Position numbers and translations under genes: made by a program | Notes under the pieces: generated by a model | Database searches by the model: none | Told to the model about the DNA's origin: nothing | What the model saw: the letters and a program-made list of their open reading frames with translations, nothing else | From: Pelagadaptatus aseana | GTDB taxonomy: Bacteria > Pseudomonadota > Gammaproteobacteria > Pseudomonadales > Cellvibrionaceae | Direction of reading: 5' to 3' | Length of the DNA stretch: 64,000 bases | Assembly: GCA_040365065.1 (NCBI GenBank) | Contig: BAABNI010000010.1 | Coordinates: 82,486 to 146,485 of the forward strand | Shown: positions 1 to 9,376 of the stretch, one piece after another | Position numbering within the stretch: position 1 is the stretch's first letter | Layout: each line of letters begins with the position of its first letter

Positions 1-788
1 TGATCGATCCCTCCAACTTTGAAGGCTATGGGGATTTGGCCAAAGACTACCACCAACTGCTTGGCCGCAGCGGAGTTTGGCCAGCCGACGCCGAAGGCAT
101 ACTGCGCAACAATGCCACAGCCCTTGCTGCCATGCTACTGCGGCGGGGCGATGCGGATGCCATGATTGCCGGCCCTCGCGGTAACTTTCAGGAGCATTTC
201 AAACAAATCCGCTCCATTGTGGGGTTGCAGCAAGGGGTGAAATGCCCGGCTTCCATGAATCTGGTCATTATGGAAAGCGGCACCTATTTTGTGGCGGATA
301 CCTACATCAACTACCAACCAACCGCTGATGAGATCGTTGAAATCACCATGATGGCATCGGAGCAAGTTCGTCGCTTCGGTCTGACACCCAAAGTCGCACT
401 GTTGTCTCACTCGAATTTTGGCGGCTCCAATCACCCTTCGGCCATTATGATGCGCCAAGCCCGTGACATATTGGAGCAGCGCGCCCCGCAACTTGAAGTA
501 GAGGGGGAAATGCGCGTTGACGCCGCTCTATCGGAAAGCATCAGGGACAAGATGTTCCCCTACTCCAAACTCAACGGTGAAGCCAACCTGTTGATCGCAC
601 CCAATCTGGATGCAGCCAACATTCTGTTTAAAGGCATTAAAGTCAGTGGCCGAGGTGTCAGCGTGGGTCCGATTCTGCTGGGTATGGCCAAGCCGGTGCA
701 TATCCTGTCGCGCACAGCCAGCAGCCGTGGCACCGTGAATCTGAGCGCACTGGCTGCAGCCGATGCGGCGTTTGCAACGCAGGACTGA
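1..788 (+). CDS. maeB: NADP-dependent malic enzyme, C-terminal part (5' end outside window)
   Basis: The reading frame is open from base 3 to the TGA at 786-788, giving 261 residues of a protein whose start lies before the window. The visible part is the phosphotransacetylase-like (PTA_PTB) domain that forms the C-terminal half of large bacterial malic enzymes. It includes the stretches IDPSNFEGYGDLAKDY, ALLSHSNFGGSNHPSA and LIAPNLDAANILFKGIK. In the family, the missing N-terminal half decarboxylates malate to pyruvate with NADP+, and the PTA-like half is regulatory and binds acetyl-CoA. A TTG at 36 is internal and should not be taken as the start. A free-standing phosphotransacetylase is less likely, because the conserved linker-type sequence continues upstream of that TTG. 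The gene converges on sthA across a shared terminator. Confidence 0.88.
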   Translation, partial: IDPSNFEGYGDLAKDYHQLLGRSGVWPADAEGILRNNATALAAMLLRRGDADAMIAGPRGNFQEHFKQIRSIVGLQQGVKCPASMNLVIMESGTYFVADTYINYQPTADEIVEITMMASEQVRRFGLTPKVALLSHSNFGGSNHPSAIMMRQARDILEQRAPQLEVEGEMRVDAALSESIRDKMFPYSKLNGEANLLIAPNLDAANILFKGIKVSGRGVSVGPILLGMAKPVHILSRTASSRGTVNLSALAAADAAFATQD

Positions 789-792
789 AATA

Positions 793-821
793 AAAAAGCC
801 AGAGACAAGTCTCTGGCTTTT
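793..821. terminator. Bidirectional Rho-independent terminator between maeB and sthA
   Basis: A perfect stem, AGCCAGAGA (797-805) with TCTCTGGCT (810-818), closes a 4-nt loop. It has an A run on the left and a T run on the right, so it can stop transcription on both strands. It sits between the convergent stop codons. Confidence 0.9.
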
Positions 822-842
822 GGGGTGTCGTATAGGGAAAAA

Positions 843-2246
843 TTAAAAACGGTTGGCGCGGTTAAGTCCCTCCAGTGCCGCAATCCGATAGGCCTCTGCC
901 ATGGTCGGGTAATTGAATGTATTTTTCACAAAAAATTTGATGCTGTTGGCTTCACCTTCCTGACTCATAATGGCCTGGCCAATGTGAATAATTTCCGAAG
1001 CCTCGGCACCAAAGCAATGGATACCCAGAATTTCGAGCGTGTCGACATGAAACAACAATTTCAGCATCCCGACGTCTTCACCACTGATCTGTGCCCTAGC
1101 GGTATTTTTAAAGAACGCCCTGCCCACTTCGTAGGGGACTTTGGCATCGGTTAACTCGCGCTCGGTTTTTCCGATAGAGCTGATTTCAGGCAGGGTATAG
1201 ATGCCGGTCGGCGCATCACTGACAAAGCGAACCGTCTGGCCACAGATGCCTCGGGCACAGGCCCTGCCCTGATCTGACGAAGCACTGGCAAGACTGGGCC
1301 AGCCAATTACATCACCTACCGCGTAAACGTTTTCAGCGCTGGTTTGATAGCGTTCCGAGACGCTCAGCTGACCCCGGTGATCTGCCTCCAACCCGATGGA
1401 TTCAAGGTTCAAGGCTTCAGTATTACCCGTCCGCCCATTACACCACAGTAAAACATCGGCACGAATGTGCTTGCCGGATTTGAAGTGCATCTGAACACCA
1501 TCATCATTGACGTTCACATATTCATATTCTTCACAGTGCCTGACGGTTACGCCGTTATTGCGCAAGTGATAACTCAGGGCATCGGATATCTCATCATCCA
1601 GGAAAGACAACAAACGATCGCGGCCATTGATGAGATCCACTTTGATATCAAGGCTTGAAAAGATAGACGCATATTCACTGCCGATCACACCCGCACCATA
1701 AATAATCATGGTTCTGGGTGTGTGATTCATCTGCAAGATGGTGTCGCTGTCGTAAACCCGGGGGTGATTAAAGTCCACGTCATCGGGTCTGTAAGGCCGG
1801 GAACCCGTGGCGACAATAATATTCTTGGCCTTGATGTATTCAAAGGCACCGTCATCAAGCTCCACTCGTACCGTGTTATTGTCAACGAACGAGGCCTCAC
1901 CGGTGTGGACAGTCACTCGGTTGCGTGAATATACCCGGGTGTACATATCGACTTGTTTAGGGATCACCTGAGAGGCGGCCTCGAGAATATCCGGGTAGGA
2001 TAACCAGCGCGGTTCACTGATACTGCGAAACAGCTTCTGACTGTTGTAGCGAATCAACTGTTTAACCGCATGACGAAGGGATTTGGATGGGACAGTGCCC
2101 TTGTGAGCGCAGTTGCCGCCCAACATATCGTGACGCTCGACCATACCAACATTGAGGCCACTTTTTACCGCTGCCATGGCAGCGCCGTTACCGGATGGTC
2201 CGGTACCTAAAACCAGCAGATCGTAAGAATACTCCGCCTTACCCAT
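843..2246 (-). CDS. sthA: Soluble pyridine nucleotide transhydrogenase
   Basis: This 467-residue cytoplasmic FAD enzyme moves hydride between NADPH and NAD+, usually draining excess NADPH to NADH. The N-terminal FAD-binding motif is LVLGTGPSGNGAAMAA (residues 11-26). A second Rossmann motif, IIYGAGVIGSEYAS, binds the nicotinamide. The family is homologous to dihydrolipoamide dehydrogenase but lacks the redox-active disulfide. Here Cys46 is present, but the second position is Thr51 (GGNCAHKGTVPSK), which separates SthA from Lpd and glutathione reductase. Length fits the family (about 465). The ATG at 2246 is preceded by an AGGGGGA ribosome-binding site. Its convergent neighbour is a malic enzyme, an NADPH producer, which fits a redox-balancing role. 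Confidence 0.95.
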   Translation of the reverse strand: MGKAEYSYDLLVLGTGPSGNGAAMAAVKSGLNVGMVERHDMLGGNCAHKGTVPSKSLRHAVKQLIRYNSQKLFRSISEPRWLSYPDILEAASQVIPKQVDMYTRVYSRNRVTVHTGEASFVDNNTVRVELDDGAFEYIKAKNIIVATGSRPYRPDDVDFNHPRVYDSDTILQMNHTPRTMIIYGAGVIGSEYASIFSSLDIKVDLINGRDRLLSFLDDEISDALSYHLRNNGVTVRHCEEYEYVNVNDDGVQMHFKSGKHIRADVLLWCNGRTGNTEALNLESIGLEADHRGQLSVSERYQTSAENVYAVGDVIGWPSLASASSDQGRACARGICGQTVRFVSDAPTGIYTLPEISSIGKTERELTDAKVPYEVGRAFFKNTARAQISGEDVGMLKLLFHVDTLEILGIHCFGAEASEIIHIGQAIMSQEGEANSIKFFVKNTFNYPTMAEAYRIAALEGLNRANRF

Positions 2247-2272
2247 CTATTCCCCCTTTTTGAATAACGCCC

Positions 2273-2509
2273 TCAGTCTTTTTTACTGGCGTCGTAAGAT
2301 AAATCGTTGGCTTGCTTTTCCAGTTCCTGCTGCTCATCACACTTCTTCGGATCACCACCACAGATGTCACAGGTGTAATCTTTCTCCCCAAGAGCCGCAC
2401 CAACACCGCCGCAGGAACCCGATATCGGCTTACGCCCCATCAGTACGCCAACGGACATAGCCACGATAATCAACAACAAACCAAAAAAAGCAAAAAGTAG
2501 TGTCTGCAT
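2273..2509 (-). CDS. nqrM: Na+-NQR maturation protein NqrM
   Basis: This small membrane protein (78 residues from the ATG at 2509) has one N-terminal membrane segment (about 3-25) and a cysteine-rich tail with Cys33, Cys47, Cys50 and Cys57, including the family signature ISGSCGG. NqrM (DUF539) is needed to place the iron centre held between NqrD and NqrE. A GTG at 2524 would add five residues, but the ATG is preferred because GAGG lies about 6 nt before it. It is the last gene of the nqr operon, directly after apbE, which is its usual place in marine gammaproteobacteria. Confidence 0.92.
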   Translation of the reverse strand: MQTLLFAFFGLLLIIVAMSVGVLMGRKPISGSCGGVGAALGEKDYTCDICGGDPKKCDEQQELEKQANDLSYDASKKD

Positions 2510-2533
2510 AACAACCTCGAACACTCAGAGTGG

Positions 2534-3601
2534 TTATCCGGCATCGGCAATACGTTTAAACGCATCCGAGCTGAATTCCTGAAAACCCGACTCTGTCTGA
2601 ATTATAAAAAAGGCAGCGATTCCCTCGCTATTAGCCAATAGTAGAGCCTTCTCATGTCCCATGACATTGAAGGCGGTTGCCAAGCCGTCCGCTCTGGCAC
2701 AGAGCGGGTCCAGAACGGTTACGGAAACCAGATTGTGCTCAACCGGAAAACCGGTTCTCGGATCAATGGTATGACTGTAACGCTTGTCAGCAACTTCATA
2801 AAAATTTCGGTAGTCACCGGAAGTGGCAATGGCATAATCCGAAACGGCAATGGATTTTTGCACCAGCTTTTCCATACTGGCCACGGGTCGCTCTATCCCG
2901 ATTCGCCACGCATTGCCAAATTTATTTAGGCCGGAGACCCGGATTTCCCCACCGATCTCGACCAAAAAGTCATTGTACCCTTTTGCCACAAGCAACTCAG
3001 CCACTTTGTCGACCCCATAGCCCTTCGCAATGGCACTGAGATCAAGCTCAATGGGAATATCTCGCAAAGCCTGACTGCCATTGCTATCCAACTGCAGGTA
3101 TTGCGCACCGATCATGGACAAAATGTGCTCTATCTCAGCCTGATCCGGTACCTTGGCAATGGTAAATCCGGGCCCAAAGCCCCAGCGATTAACCAAGGGG
3201 CCAACCGTAATATCAAAAGCTCCGGAAGATAACTGATGCAGTTGCTGACTCATCTCCAGTACGTCAAACAACTCCCCGGATACGGGTTGCCATTGCTGAA
3301 TCGCTGATCGATTCAATATGGAAAGTTCTGAATCCTCAATATAGGTAGACATGGATTGATTAATCCCCTTCAGGCGATCATCAATCTGGACCTGTAACTC
3401 GCTTTGCTCTTGAGTCGACAATTTTGCCACCACCGTAATGTGGTAGGTGGTTCCCATGGTAGCGCCAGACAAACTGGAAAACTCACGAGCTTGCTCACTG
3501 CAACCCAACAGCAAAAAGAATAATGCGCCCAACAAAAAAGAGGCCAGCTTAGCTGACCCCTTCTTTGCATCGTTCGAATAACGATTAACCACCGAAATCA
3601 T
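2534..3601 (-). CDS. apbE: FAD:protein FMN transferase, lipoprotein
   Basis: ApbE attaches FMN covalently to threonine in NqrB and NqrC, using FAD as donor, on the periplasmic face of the membrane. The protein has 355 residues with a lipoprotein signal (LGALFFLLLGCSEQ, lipobox cysteine near residue 34). Family motifs follow in order: SGATMGTTYHITV, MSTYIEDSELSILN, GAFDITVGPLVNRWGFGPG, AIAKGYGVDKVAELL, VEIGGEIRVSG and TSGDYRNF...SHTIDPRTGFPVEH. The start overlaps the end of nqrF by 17 nt, pointing to translational coupling. Its place in the nqr operon identifies NqrB and NqrC as the likely substrates. Confidence 0.96.
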   Translation of the reverse strand: MISVVNRYSNDAKKGSAKLASFLLGALFFLLLGCSEQAREFSSLSGATMGTTYHITVVAKLSTQEQSELQVQIDDRLKGINQSMSTYIEDSELSILNRSAIQQWQPVSGELFDVLEMSQQLHQLSSGAFDITVGPLVNRWGFGPGFTIAKVPDQAEIEHILSMIGAQYLQLDSNGSQALRDIPIELDLSAIAKGYGVDKVAELLVAKGYNDFLVEIGGEIRVSGLNKFGNAWRIGIERPVASMEKLVQKSIAVSDYAIATSGDYRNFYEVADKRYSHTIDPRTGFPVEHNLVSVTVLDPLCARADGLATAFNVMGHEKALLLANSEGIAAFFIIQTESGFQEFSSDAFKRIADAG

Positions 3602-4808
3602 CCAACAGAATGTTTTCGTCTTCTACGCCAAGATCTTTCAACATCTTGATCACGGCGGCGTTCATCATTGGAGGCCCACACATGTAGTACTCACAATCTT
3701 CCGGCGCCGGGTGGTCCTTCAGATACTCATCATAGAGAACGTTGTGGATAAAGCCGGTCAGGCCTTCCCAGTTGTCTTCAGGCTGAGGATCCGACATGGC
3801 TACATGCCATGTAAAGTTCGGGTTCTCATTGGCCAGCATGTCGTATTCGTCCTGATAGAACAGCTCTTTCAGAGAGCGCGCACCGTACCAGAAAGACATG
3901 GTGCGATCAGACTTCAGACGCTTCAGCTGATCAAAGATATGGGAGCGCATAGGCGCCATACCCGCACCACCACCAACGAAGACCATCTCGTTATCGGTAT
4001 CCTTGGCGAAGAATTCACCAAACGGTCCGAATACAGTGATCTTGTCACCTGGCTTAAGGCTGAATACGAAAGAGGACATCTGACCGGGGGGGATACCCTG
4101 AGAGCCCGGAGGTGGCGTTGCAATACGGATATTGAACTTAACCACACCCTTCTCTTCCGGGTAGTTAGCCATGGAGTAAGCGCGAATGATCGGCTCATCC
4201 ACCTTGGATTCCAGATTGAAGAAACCGAAGTGCTCCCAGTCGCCACGGTACTGATCCTCGACATCAAAATCAGAGAATTTGACATGGTGGGCAGGCGCTT
4301 CCAGCTGAACGTAACCACCGGCGCGGAAGTCTACGTTTTCACCTTCAGGCAGCTTCAGAGTCAGCTCTTTAATGAAGGTGGCCACATTAGGATTGGACTC
4401 AACGGTACATTCCCACTGCTTCACACCAAAGACATCGTCTTCAACTTCAATTTGCATGTCCTGCTTAACAGGAACCTGACAAGACAGACGCCAGCCCTCA
4501 TTGGCTTCACGCTTGGTAAACGCACTTTCCTCGGTTGGCAGCATGGAGCCACCGCCCGATTCAACAATACACTTACACTGGGCGCAGCTACCGCCACCAC
4601 CACAAGCAGAAGGCAGGAACAGACCGTTGGCAGCCAGAGTTTGCAGCAGCTTACCACCGGCTGGAACGGTCAGAGTCTTCTCACCATTGATTTCAATATT
4701 AACATCGCCGGAATTAACCAACTTGGCACGAGCACCCAGGATCACAAACACCAACGCTAGTACGATGGCGGTGAACATGCCCACACCTAAAACAATTGTC
4801 ATATCCAT
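3585..4808 (-). CDS. nqrF: Na+-NQR subunit F, NADH-oxidising flavoprotein
   Basis: NqrF is the NADH entry point of the sodium pump. It oxidises NADH with FAD and passes single electrons through a [2Fe-2S] centre. Domains in order are one N-terminal transmembrane helix (about 3-26), a ferredoxin-like domain and a ferredoxin-NADP reductase-like FAD/NADH domain. The cluster ligands are Cys69, Cys75, Cys78 and Cys110 in SACGGGGSCAQCKC and LSCQ. The FAD motif is RAYSMANYP and the nicotinamide region includes FVGGGAGMAPMRSH. Length of 407 residues matches the family. It lies 18 nt after nqrE and overlaps apbE. Confidence 0.98.
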   Translation of the reverse strand: MDMTIVLGVGMFTAIVLALVFVILGARAKLVNSGDVNIEINGEKTLTVPAGGKLLQTLAANGLFLPSACGGGGSCAQCKCIVESGGGSMLPTEESAFTKREANEGWRLSCQVPVKQDMQIEVEDDVFGVKQWECTVESNPNVATFIKELTLKLPEGENVDFRAGGYVQLEAPAHHVKFSDFDVEDQYRGDWEHFGFFNLESKVDEPIIRAYSMANYPEEKGVVKFNIRIATPPPGSQGIPPGQMSSFVFSLKPGDKITVFGPFGEFFAKDTDNEMVFVGGGAGMAPMRSHIFDQLKRLKSDRTMSFWYGARSLKELFYQDEYDMLANENPNFTWHVAMSDPQPEDNWEGLTGFIHNVLYDEYLKDHPAPEDCEYYMCGPPMMNAAVIKMLKDLGVEDENILLDDFGG

Positions 4809-4826
4809 GTTTTTATACCTCGCTGG

Positions 4827-5423
4827 TTACAGGTCGATGCCACCGAAAGACATGAAGCCCAGAGACATCAGTCCAACGGTGATAAAGATCATACCCAGAC
4901 CCTGAAGGCCTCCAGGGACGTCACTGTATTTCAGTTTTTCGTTGATACCAGCCAACGCAGTGATGGCCAGAGCCCAACCCACACCAGAACCGATACCGAA
5001 CACGGCAGACTCGGCCAGATTGTAATCGCGCTCTACCATAAACAATACGGCACCCATGATGGCGCAGTTCACAGTAATCAGAGGCAAAAACACACCCAGA
5101 GCGTTGTAAAGCGCCGGCATAAACTTATCCAGAACCATTTCCAGAATCTGCACCATCGCAGCGATAACGCCGATGTAGGTAATCAGACCCAGAAAGCTGA
5201 GATCAACACCTTCAACCAGCGCGTCTGGAGCCAGTACATAGTTGTAGAGGATATTGTTAACAGGAGTAACAATGGCCAACACCACAACTACGGCGACACC
5301 CAGACCAATAGCGGCTTCTACCTTTTTGGAGATGGCGATAAAGGTACACATTCCCAGGAAAAAGCTCAGCGCCATGTTCTCGATGAAAATCGAACGAACA
5401 AAGAGACTTAAATAATGTTCCAT
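4827..5423 (-). CDS. nqrE: Na+-NQR subunit E, integral membrane
   Basis: This 198-residue, six-helix membrane subunit is inverted in topology relative to NqrD and forms the sodium/electron path with it. Cys26 (FFLGMCTF) and Cys120 (LITVNCAIMG) are at the positions that, with two cysteines of NqrD, hold the intramembrane iron centre in the Vibrio cholerae enzyme. The start is 2 nt after the nqrD stop, so translation is probably coupled. Confidence 0.97.
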   Translation of the reverse strand: MEHYLSLFVRSIFIENMALSFFLGMCTFIAISKKVEAAIGLGVAVVVVLAIVTPVNNILYNYVLAPDALVEGVDLSFLGLITYIGVIAAMVQILEMVLDKFMPALYNALGVFLPLITVNCAIMGAVLFMVERDYNLAESAVFGIGSGVGWALAITALAGINEKLKYSDVPGGLQGLGMIFITVGLMSLGFMSFGGIDL

Positions 5424-5425
5424 GA

Positions 5426-6079
5426 TTAAGCCTCCTTAACCGTATTCGGACAAATTTTGAATTCTGGCTCTTCTTTTTGCTCAGGCTTGGCTGAACGGAT
5501 GGCCCAGATAATCAGACCAATAATGAAGAACGCACTCGGTGGCAACAGCATGATGCCATTTGGTACATACCAGCCGCCTTCGGTGGCCAGAGGCAAAATC
5601 TCGATACCAAACAACTTGCCGGCACCAAACAGCTCACGGAATGTGGCAATGATGATCAGGAAGAAGCTGTAACCCAGACCATTACCAATACCATCCAGGA
5701 AGCTTGGCCCCGGCGCATTTTTCATGGCAAAGGCTTCAGCGCGACCCATCACGATGCAGTTGGTGATGATCAGGCCAACAAAAACCGACAACTGCTTACT
5801 GATGTCGTAGGCTACGGCTTTCAGGATCTGATCCACCACAATCACCAGAGAGGCAATAATGGTCATCTGCACAATGATACGGATGTTATTGGGGATATGA
5901 TTTCTAACCAGAGATACAAACAGGTTAGAGAACGCTACAACCGAAGTCAGAGCGATACACATTACCAAGGTCACATTCAGGGAGCTGGTTACAGCCAGAG
6001 CAGAACAGATACCCAGAATTTGCAGGCCAATTGGATTGTTATCCAGAATTGGCTTAAACAGTAACTCTTTAGCTTTCAT
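5426..6079 (-). CDS. nqrD: Na+-NQR subunit D, integral membrane
   Basis: This 217-residue membrane subunit is homologous to NqrE and RnfE. Cys25 (ILGICSAL) and Cys108 (LIITNCIVMG) match the iron-ligand cysteines of the family. Its start lies 2 nt after nqrC, and its stop is 2 nt before nqrE. The surrounding nqr genes and the ApbE/NqrM partners exclude an Rnf complex. Confidence 0.97.
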   Translation of the reverse strand: MKAKELLFKPILDNNPIGLQILGICSALAVTSSLNVTLVMCIALTSVVAFSNLFVSLVRNHIPNNIRIIVQMTIIASLVIVVDQILKAVAYDISKQLSVFVGLIITNCIVMGRAEAFAMKNAPGPSFLDGIGNGLGYSFFLIIIATFRELFGAGKLFGIEILPLATEGGWYVPNGIMLLPPSAFFIIGLIIWAIRSAKPEQKEEPEFKICPNTVKEA

Positions 6080-6081
6080 GA

Positions 6082-6843
6082 TTAAGCCTCTCCACTCTTA
6101 AGGTTGCTCAGGAAGCCTGCGTAGCCGTTGTCACCCATCCAGAATTTGACCAGGTTATCAACACCACGAGCAGTCAGAGTAGCACCGGACAAACCATCAA
6201 CTTTGTGGTTGTCGCCAGCAGGTGCCTTACCTTTGATTACAGAAATAGCAACATCGCTGTCGGCATAAACCTTTTTGCCAACCCACAGGGCTTTCCAGTT
6301 AGGATTATCAACTTCACCACCCAGTCCCGGAGTTTCAGCGTGCTGGTAAAAACCCAGGCCGGCAACGGTATTGGCGTCAGCTTCAAGAGCCATAAAGCCA
6401 TAGAGCGTTGACCAGAGACCATAGCCTTTGATGGGCAGAATGATCTTGTCCAGAGCGCCGTCTTTTTCAACCATGTAGACCAGACCAATATTTTCCTGGC
6501 TACCAATCTTGGCGATATCGACATCACCAGAAAGCTTGGTGGACAAGGCAGGATCTTTAGCAGCCTTAGCCTGATCGTAGGACGTTACGTCGATCGCATC
6601 GGTAAATTTACCGGTTGAGAAATCAACAGCCTTGGTAGTCACCGACTCAAACTGCTCTTCGATCGTCACACCATCCTGGTACAAGCCAGCAGCCTGAAGA
6701 ATATTGCGTTTAAAGTCGCGCGCCTTGTTGGCTTCCTGCATATCGCGCAGTAACACTGCCGCAGAAGAAACCACAATCGAACAGACAATACACAGTGCCA
6801 AAGTCACTGTGACTGTTTTTCCAATAGTATCGTTATTAGCCAC
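6082..6843 (-). CDS. nqrC: Na+-NQR subunit C, covalent FMN protein
   Basis: This subunit has one N-terminal membrane helix and a periplasmic FMN-binding domain. FMN is attached by ApbE to Thr222 in DGLSGATLTARGV. I take the GTG at 6843 as the start (253 residues). The protein then begins VANNDTIGKT, as NqrC proteins normally do, with GGAGG 8 nt upstream. The longer frame starting 45 nt earlier adds an unconserved segment inside nqrB. With this start the gene overlaps the nqrB stop by 8 nt, which suggests coupling. Confidence 0.95.
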   Translation of the reverse strand: MANNDTIGKTVTVTLALCIVCSIVVSSAAVLLRDMQEANKARDFKRNILQAAGLYQDGVTIEEQFESVTTKAVDFSTGKFTDAIDVTSYDQAKAAKDPALSTKLSGDVDIAKIGSQENIGLVYMVEKDGALDKIILPIKGYGLWSTLYGFMALEADANTVAGLGFYQHAETPGLGGEVDNPNWKALWVGKKVYADSDVAISVIKGKAPAGDNHKVDGLSGATLTARGVDNLVKFWMGDNGYAGFLSNLKSGEA

Positions 6844-8029
6844 GTGCCAACCTCCGCTTGATGTTGGACTGAACAACAAAGTGGTCAATCAATGGGGCGA
6901 ACAGGTTCGCGAACAGAATCGCAAGCATGATGCCTTCTGGGAATGCCGGGTTTACCACGCGGATAAGCACGGTCATAAAACCAACCAGACCGCCAAACCA
7001 CCACTTACCGGCATTGGTCATGGAGGAAGACACAGGGTCTGTCGCCATAAAGATCATACCGAAAGCAAAACCACCAATAACGAAATGCCAATACCACGGC
7101 ATGGCCATCATCGGGTTAGTCTCAGGATTGCCCACAAGGTTGAACAGCGTAGAAGTCAGGAACATACCCAACATCACACCCAGAATGATGCGCAAAGAAG
7201 CGATCTTCATAGTGACCAGAACTACACCACCCAGCAAAATTGCCAACGTGGACACTTCGCCAATAGAACCCTGAATGTTACCGAAGAAGGCATCAAACCA
7301 GGTAATTTGGCTTTGCAAAGCGTTCATACCGTCAGAAGCAGCGATGGACAAAGCGGTTGCACCGGTGTAACCGTCAACGGCAGTCCAAACACCATCACCA
7401 GACATAGAGGCTGGGTAGGCAAAATACAGGAACGCACGACCAGTCAATGCCGGGTTCAAGAAGTTTTTACCGGTTCCGCCAAAGACTTCCTTACCGATTA
7501 CAACACCAAAGCTGATACCGAGAGCGGCCTGCCAAAGAGGTAAATCCGGTGGACAGATCAAGGCGAACAGTACGGAAGTCACAAAGAAGCCTTCATTGAC
7601 TTCGTGACCACGCTTCATGGCAAACAATACTTCCCAGAAGCCACCGACAACAAAGGTCACCGCGTAGATCGGCAGGAAGTACAAAGCTCCGTGCCAGATA
7701 TTGTCAAAGGTACTGGCAGGATCGAAGCTGCCAATAAACAGATCGCGCCAGTTACCGATTTGAGTCAGACCCAAATCCACCATAATGGTGTTCGCCTGCA
7801 TACCTACGTTGTACATGCCATAGAACATGGCAGGGAAAGTACACATCCAAACGGTGATCATCATACGCTTGAGATCAATACCGTCACGAACGTGGGAGGT
7901 AGTTTTGGTTACATCGGATGGACGGTAGAAAACCGTATCCACTGCTTCGTACAGAGCATACCAGCTCTCGTACTTGCCGCCTTTGTGAAAATGCGGCTCC
8001 ATATCGTCGAGGATTTTACGCAAACCCAT
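6836..8029 (-). CDS. nqrB: Na+-NQR subunit B, membrane FMN/riboflavin subunit
   Basis: The main membrane subunit has 397 residues and about ten helices. In the family it carries covalent FMN, riboflavin and the sodium channel. The ApbE target is Thr225 in DGYTGATALS, equivalent to Thr236 of V. cholerae. Other conserved stretches are GHEVNEGFFVTS and GTGKNFLNPALTGRAF. It starts 3 nt after nqrA stops and overlaps nqrC. Confidence 0.98.
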   Translation of the reverse strand: MGLRKILDDMEPHFHKGGKYESWYALYEAVDTVFYRPSDVTKTTSHVRDGIDLKRMMITVWMCTFPAMFYGMYNVGMQANTIMVDLGLTQIGNWRDLFIGSFDPASTFDNIWHGALYFLPIYAVTFVVGGFWEVLFAMKRGHEVNEGFFVTSVLFALICPPDLPLWQAALGISFGVVIGKEVFGGTGKNFLNPALTGRAFLYFAYPASMSGDGVWTAVDGYTGATALSIAASDGMNALQSQITWFDAFFGNIQGSIGEVSTLAILLGGVVLVTMKIASLRIILGVMLGMFLTSTLFNLVGNPETNPMMAMPWYWHFVIGGFAFGMIFMATDPVSSSMTNAGKWWFGGLVGFMTVLIRVVNPAFPEGIMLAILFANLFAPLIDHFVVQSNIKRRLARG

Positions 8030-8032
8030 GGC

Positions 8033-9376
8033 TTAACCCTCCTTCTCAATGCGAGTCAGGTTATTTCTCAAGATGGGACCGTACTCGTACTTACCTGCAC
8101 AAACGAAGGTACACAAGGCCAAATCCTCTTCATCCAGCTCCAGACAACCCAGCTTTTGAGCCGTATCGGTATCACCGACAATCAGCGCACGCAGTAATTG
8201 GGTTGGCAAAATATCCAGCGGCATCACGCGCTCGTAGTTACCTACGGGCACCATGGCGCGCTCACTGCCGTTGGTGGTGGTATCGAAGTCGTACTTCTTA
8301 CCCGGCATCAGACTGGAAATGTAGATGCCCAAAGTAGAGAAACGATCAAAACCGGCACGCAGATAGTGCAGCATGTCACGACTGCGGCCCTCGGCCAGAA
8401 CAGAAATCTGATTATGGTAACGACCCAAGAAGGCAAAAGCGCCTGCGGCGGTACGGCCACCAAACACAGAACCGGAAATGACACGATTCTCGCCGGCCTT
8501 CAGTTGGCCTGCCGTCAATTCTTCCAGACTGGCACCCAAACGAGTGCGAACCAGACGCGGCTTTTCTACCTGAGGTCCCGCCAGAGCCACAACGCGCTGG
8601 CTGTTTAGCTGGCCGGTAGTAAACAGTTGACCAACAGCAATCACATCCTGATAACCAACAGTCCAGACCGTCTTGGTAGCACTCACTGGATCCAGAGTGT
8701 GGATATGAGTACCGGCATTACCGGCTGGGTGAACACCAGAAAACTCCTGAGAGCTGACGCGGCTGTTATTGCCAGTAAAGACTTCAGCACCCTGAGCCTT
8801 ACAGACGTAGACAGTGCCTTCTGTCAAACGGGACAACAGGGTCAGGCCATTAACAAAGTCATCGCGTTTTTCAGCGATAATTTGTTCCGGATTTGCAGAC
8901 AGCGGATTGGTATCCATGGCTGTTACAAAAATGGAGTTAGGTTTGGAATCAATGGCGGGAACCTTGCTGTATGGACGTGTGCGCAATGCAGTCCACAAAC
9001 CTGAGTTCACCAGATTCTCACGAACCTGCTCATCACTTAAAGAAGCCAGAGCATCGGCATCATATTGAGCAAAGCTCTCAGCCTCATCTCCTTCCACGTC
9101 AATCACAACGGACTGCAACACACGGCGCGCACCACGATTAATCGCGGCAACGGTACCAGCTGCAGGCGCGGTGTAACGAACGCCTTCGGTCTTCTTGTCA
9201 GTGAACAAAAGCTGCCCGAGCTTCACCTTATCTCCGACCTGCACTGCCATAGTGGGCTTCATACCGTGGTAATCAGCACCAATAACAGCAACAGAACGGA
9301 TCTCAGGCCCATCAACGATGGTCTGCTCGGGAGCACCGGATATGGGTAAATCCAACCCCCGACGGATCTTTGTCAT
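8033..9376 (-). CDS. nqrA: Na+-NQR subunit A
   Basis: NqrA is the peripheral cytoplasmic subunit, often linked to ubiquinone binding, and the first gene of the operon. I choose the ATG at 9376, giving 447 residues, the family length. The protein then begins MTKIRRGLDLPISG, the usual NqrA N-terminus. A GTG at 9421 would add 15 unconserved residues. The ribosome-binding site before the ATG is weak (GGCAGAGACGT). A candidate promoter and long leader lie upstream, and no further gene is seen before the GAPDH gene. Confidence 0.96.
   Translation of the reverse strand: MTKIRRGLDLPISGAPEQTIVDGPEIRSVAVIGADYHGMKPTMAVQVGDKVKLGQLLFTDKKTEGVRYTAPAAGTVAAINRGARRVLQSVVIDVEGDEAESFAQYDADALASLSDEQVRENLVNSGLWTALRTRPYSKVPAIDSKPNSIFVTAMDTNPLSANPEQIIAEKRDDFVNGLTLLSRLTEGTVYVCKAQGAEVFTGNNSRVSSQEFSGVHPAGNAGTHIHTLDPVSATKTVWTVGYQDVIAVGQLFTTGQLNSQRVVALAGPQVEKPRLVRTRLGASLEELTAGQLKAGENRVISGSVFGGRTAAGAFAFLGRYHNQISVLAEGRSRDMLHYLRAGFDRFSTLGIYISSLMPGKKYDFDTTTNGSERAMVPVGNYERVMPLDILPTQLLRALIVGDTDTAQKLGCLELDEEDLALCTFVCAGKYEYGPILRNNLTRIEKEG

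Noticed and set aside
3711..4760. 349-codon frame antisense to nqrF
   Set aside because: nqrF is unmistakable on the other strand with all its iron-sulfur ligands. The antisense product has no domain.
4827..6079. Rnf complex subunits instead of Nqr
   Set aside because: NqrD/E are homologous to RnfA/E, but the presence of nqrA, nqrB, nqrC, nqrF, apbE and nqrM in order settles it.
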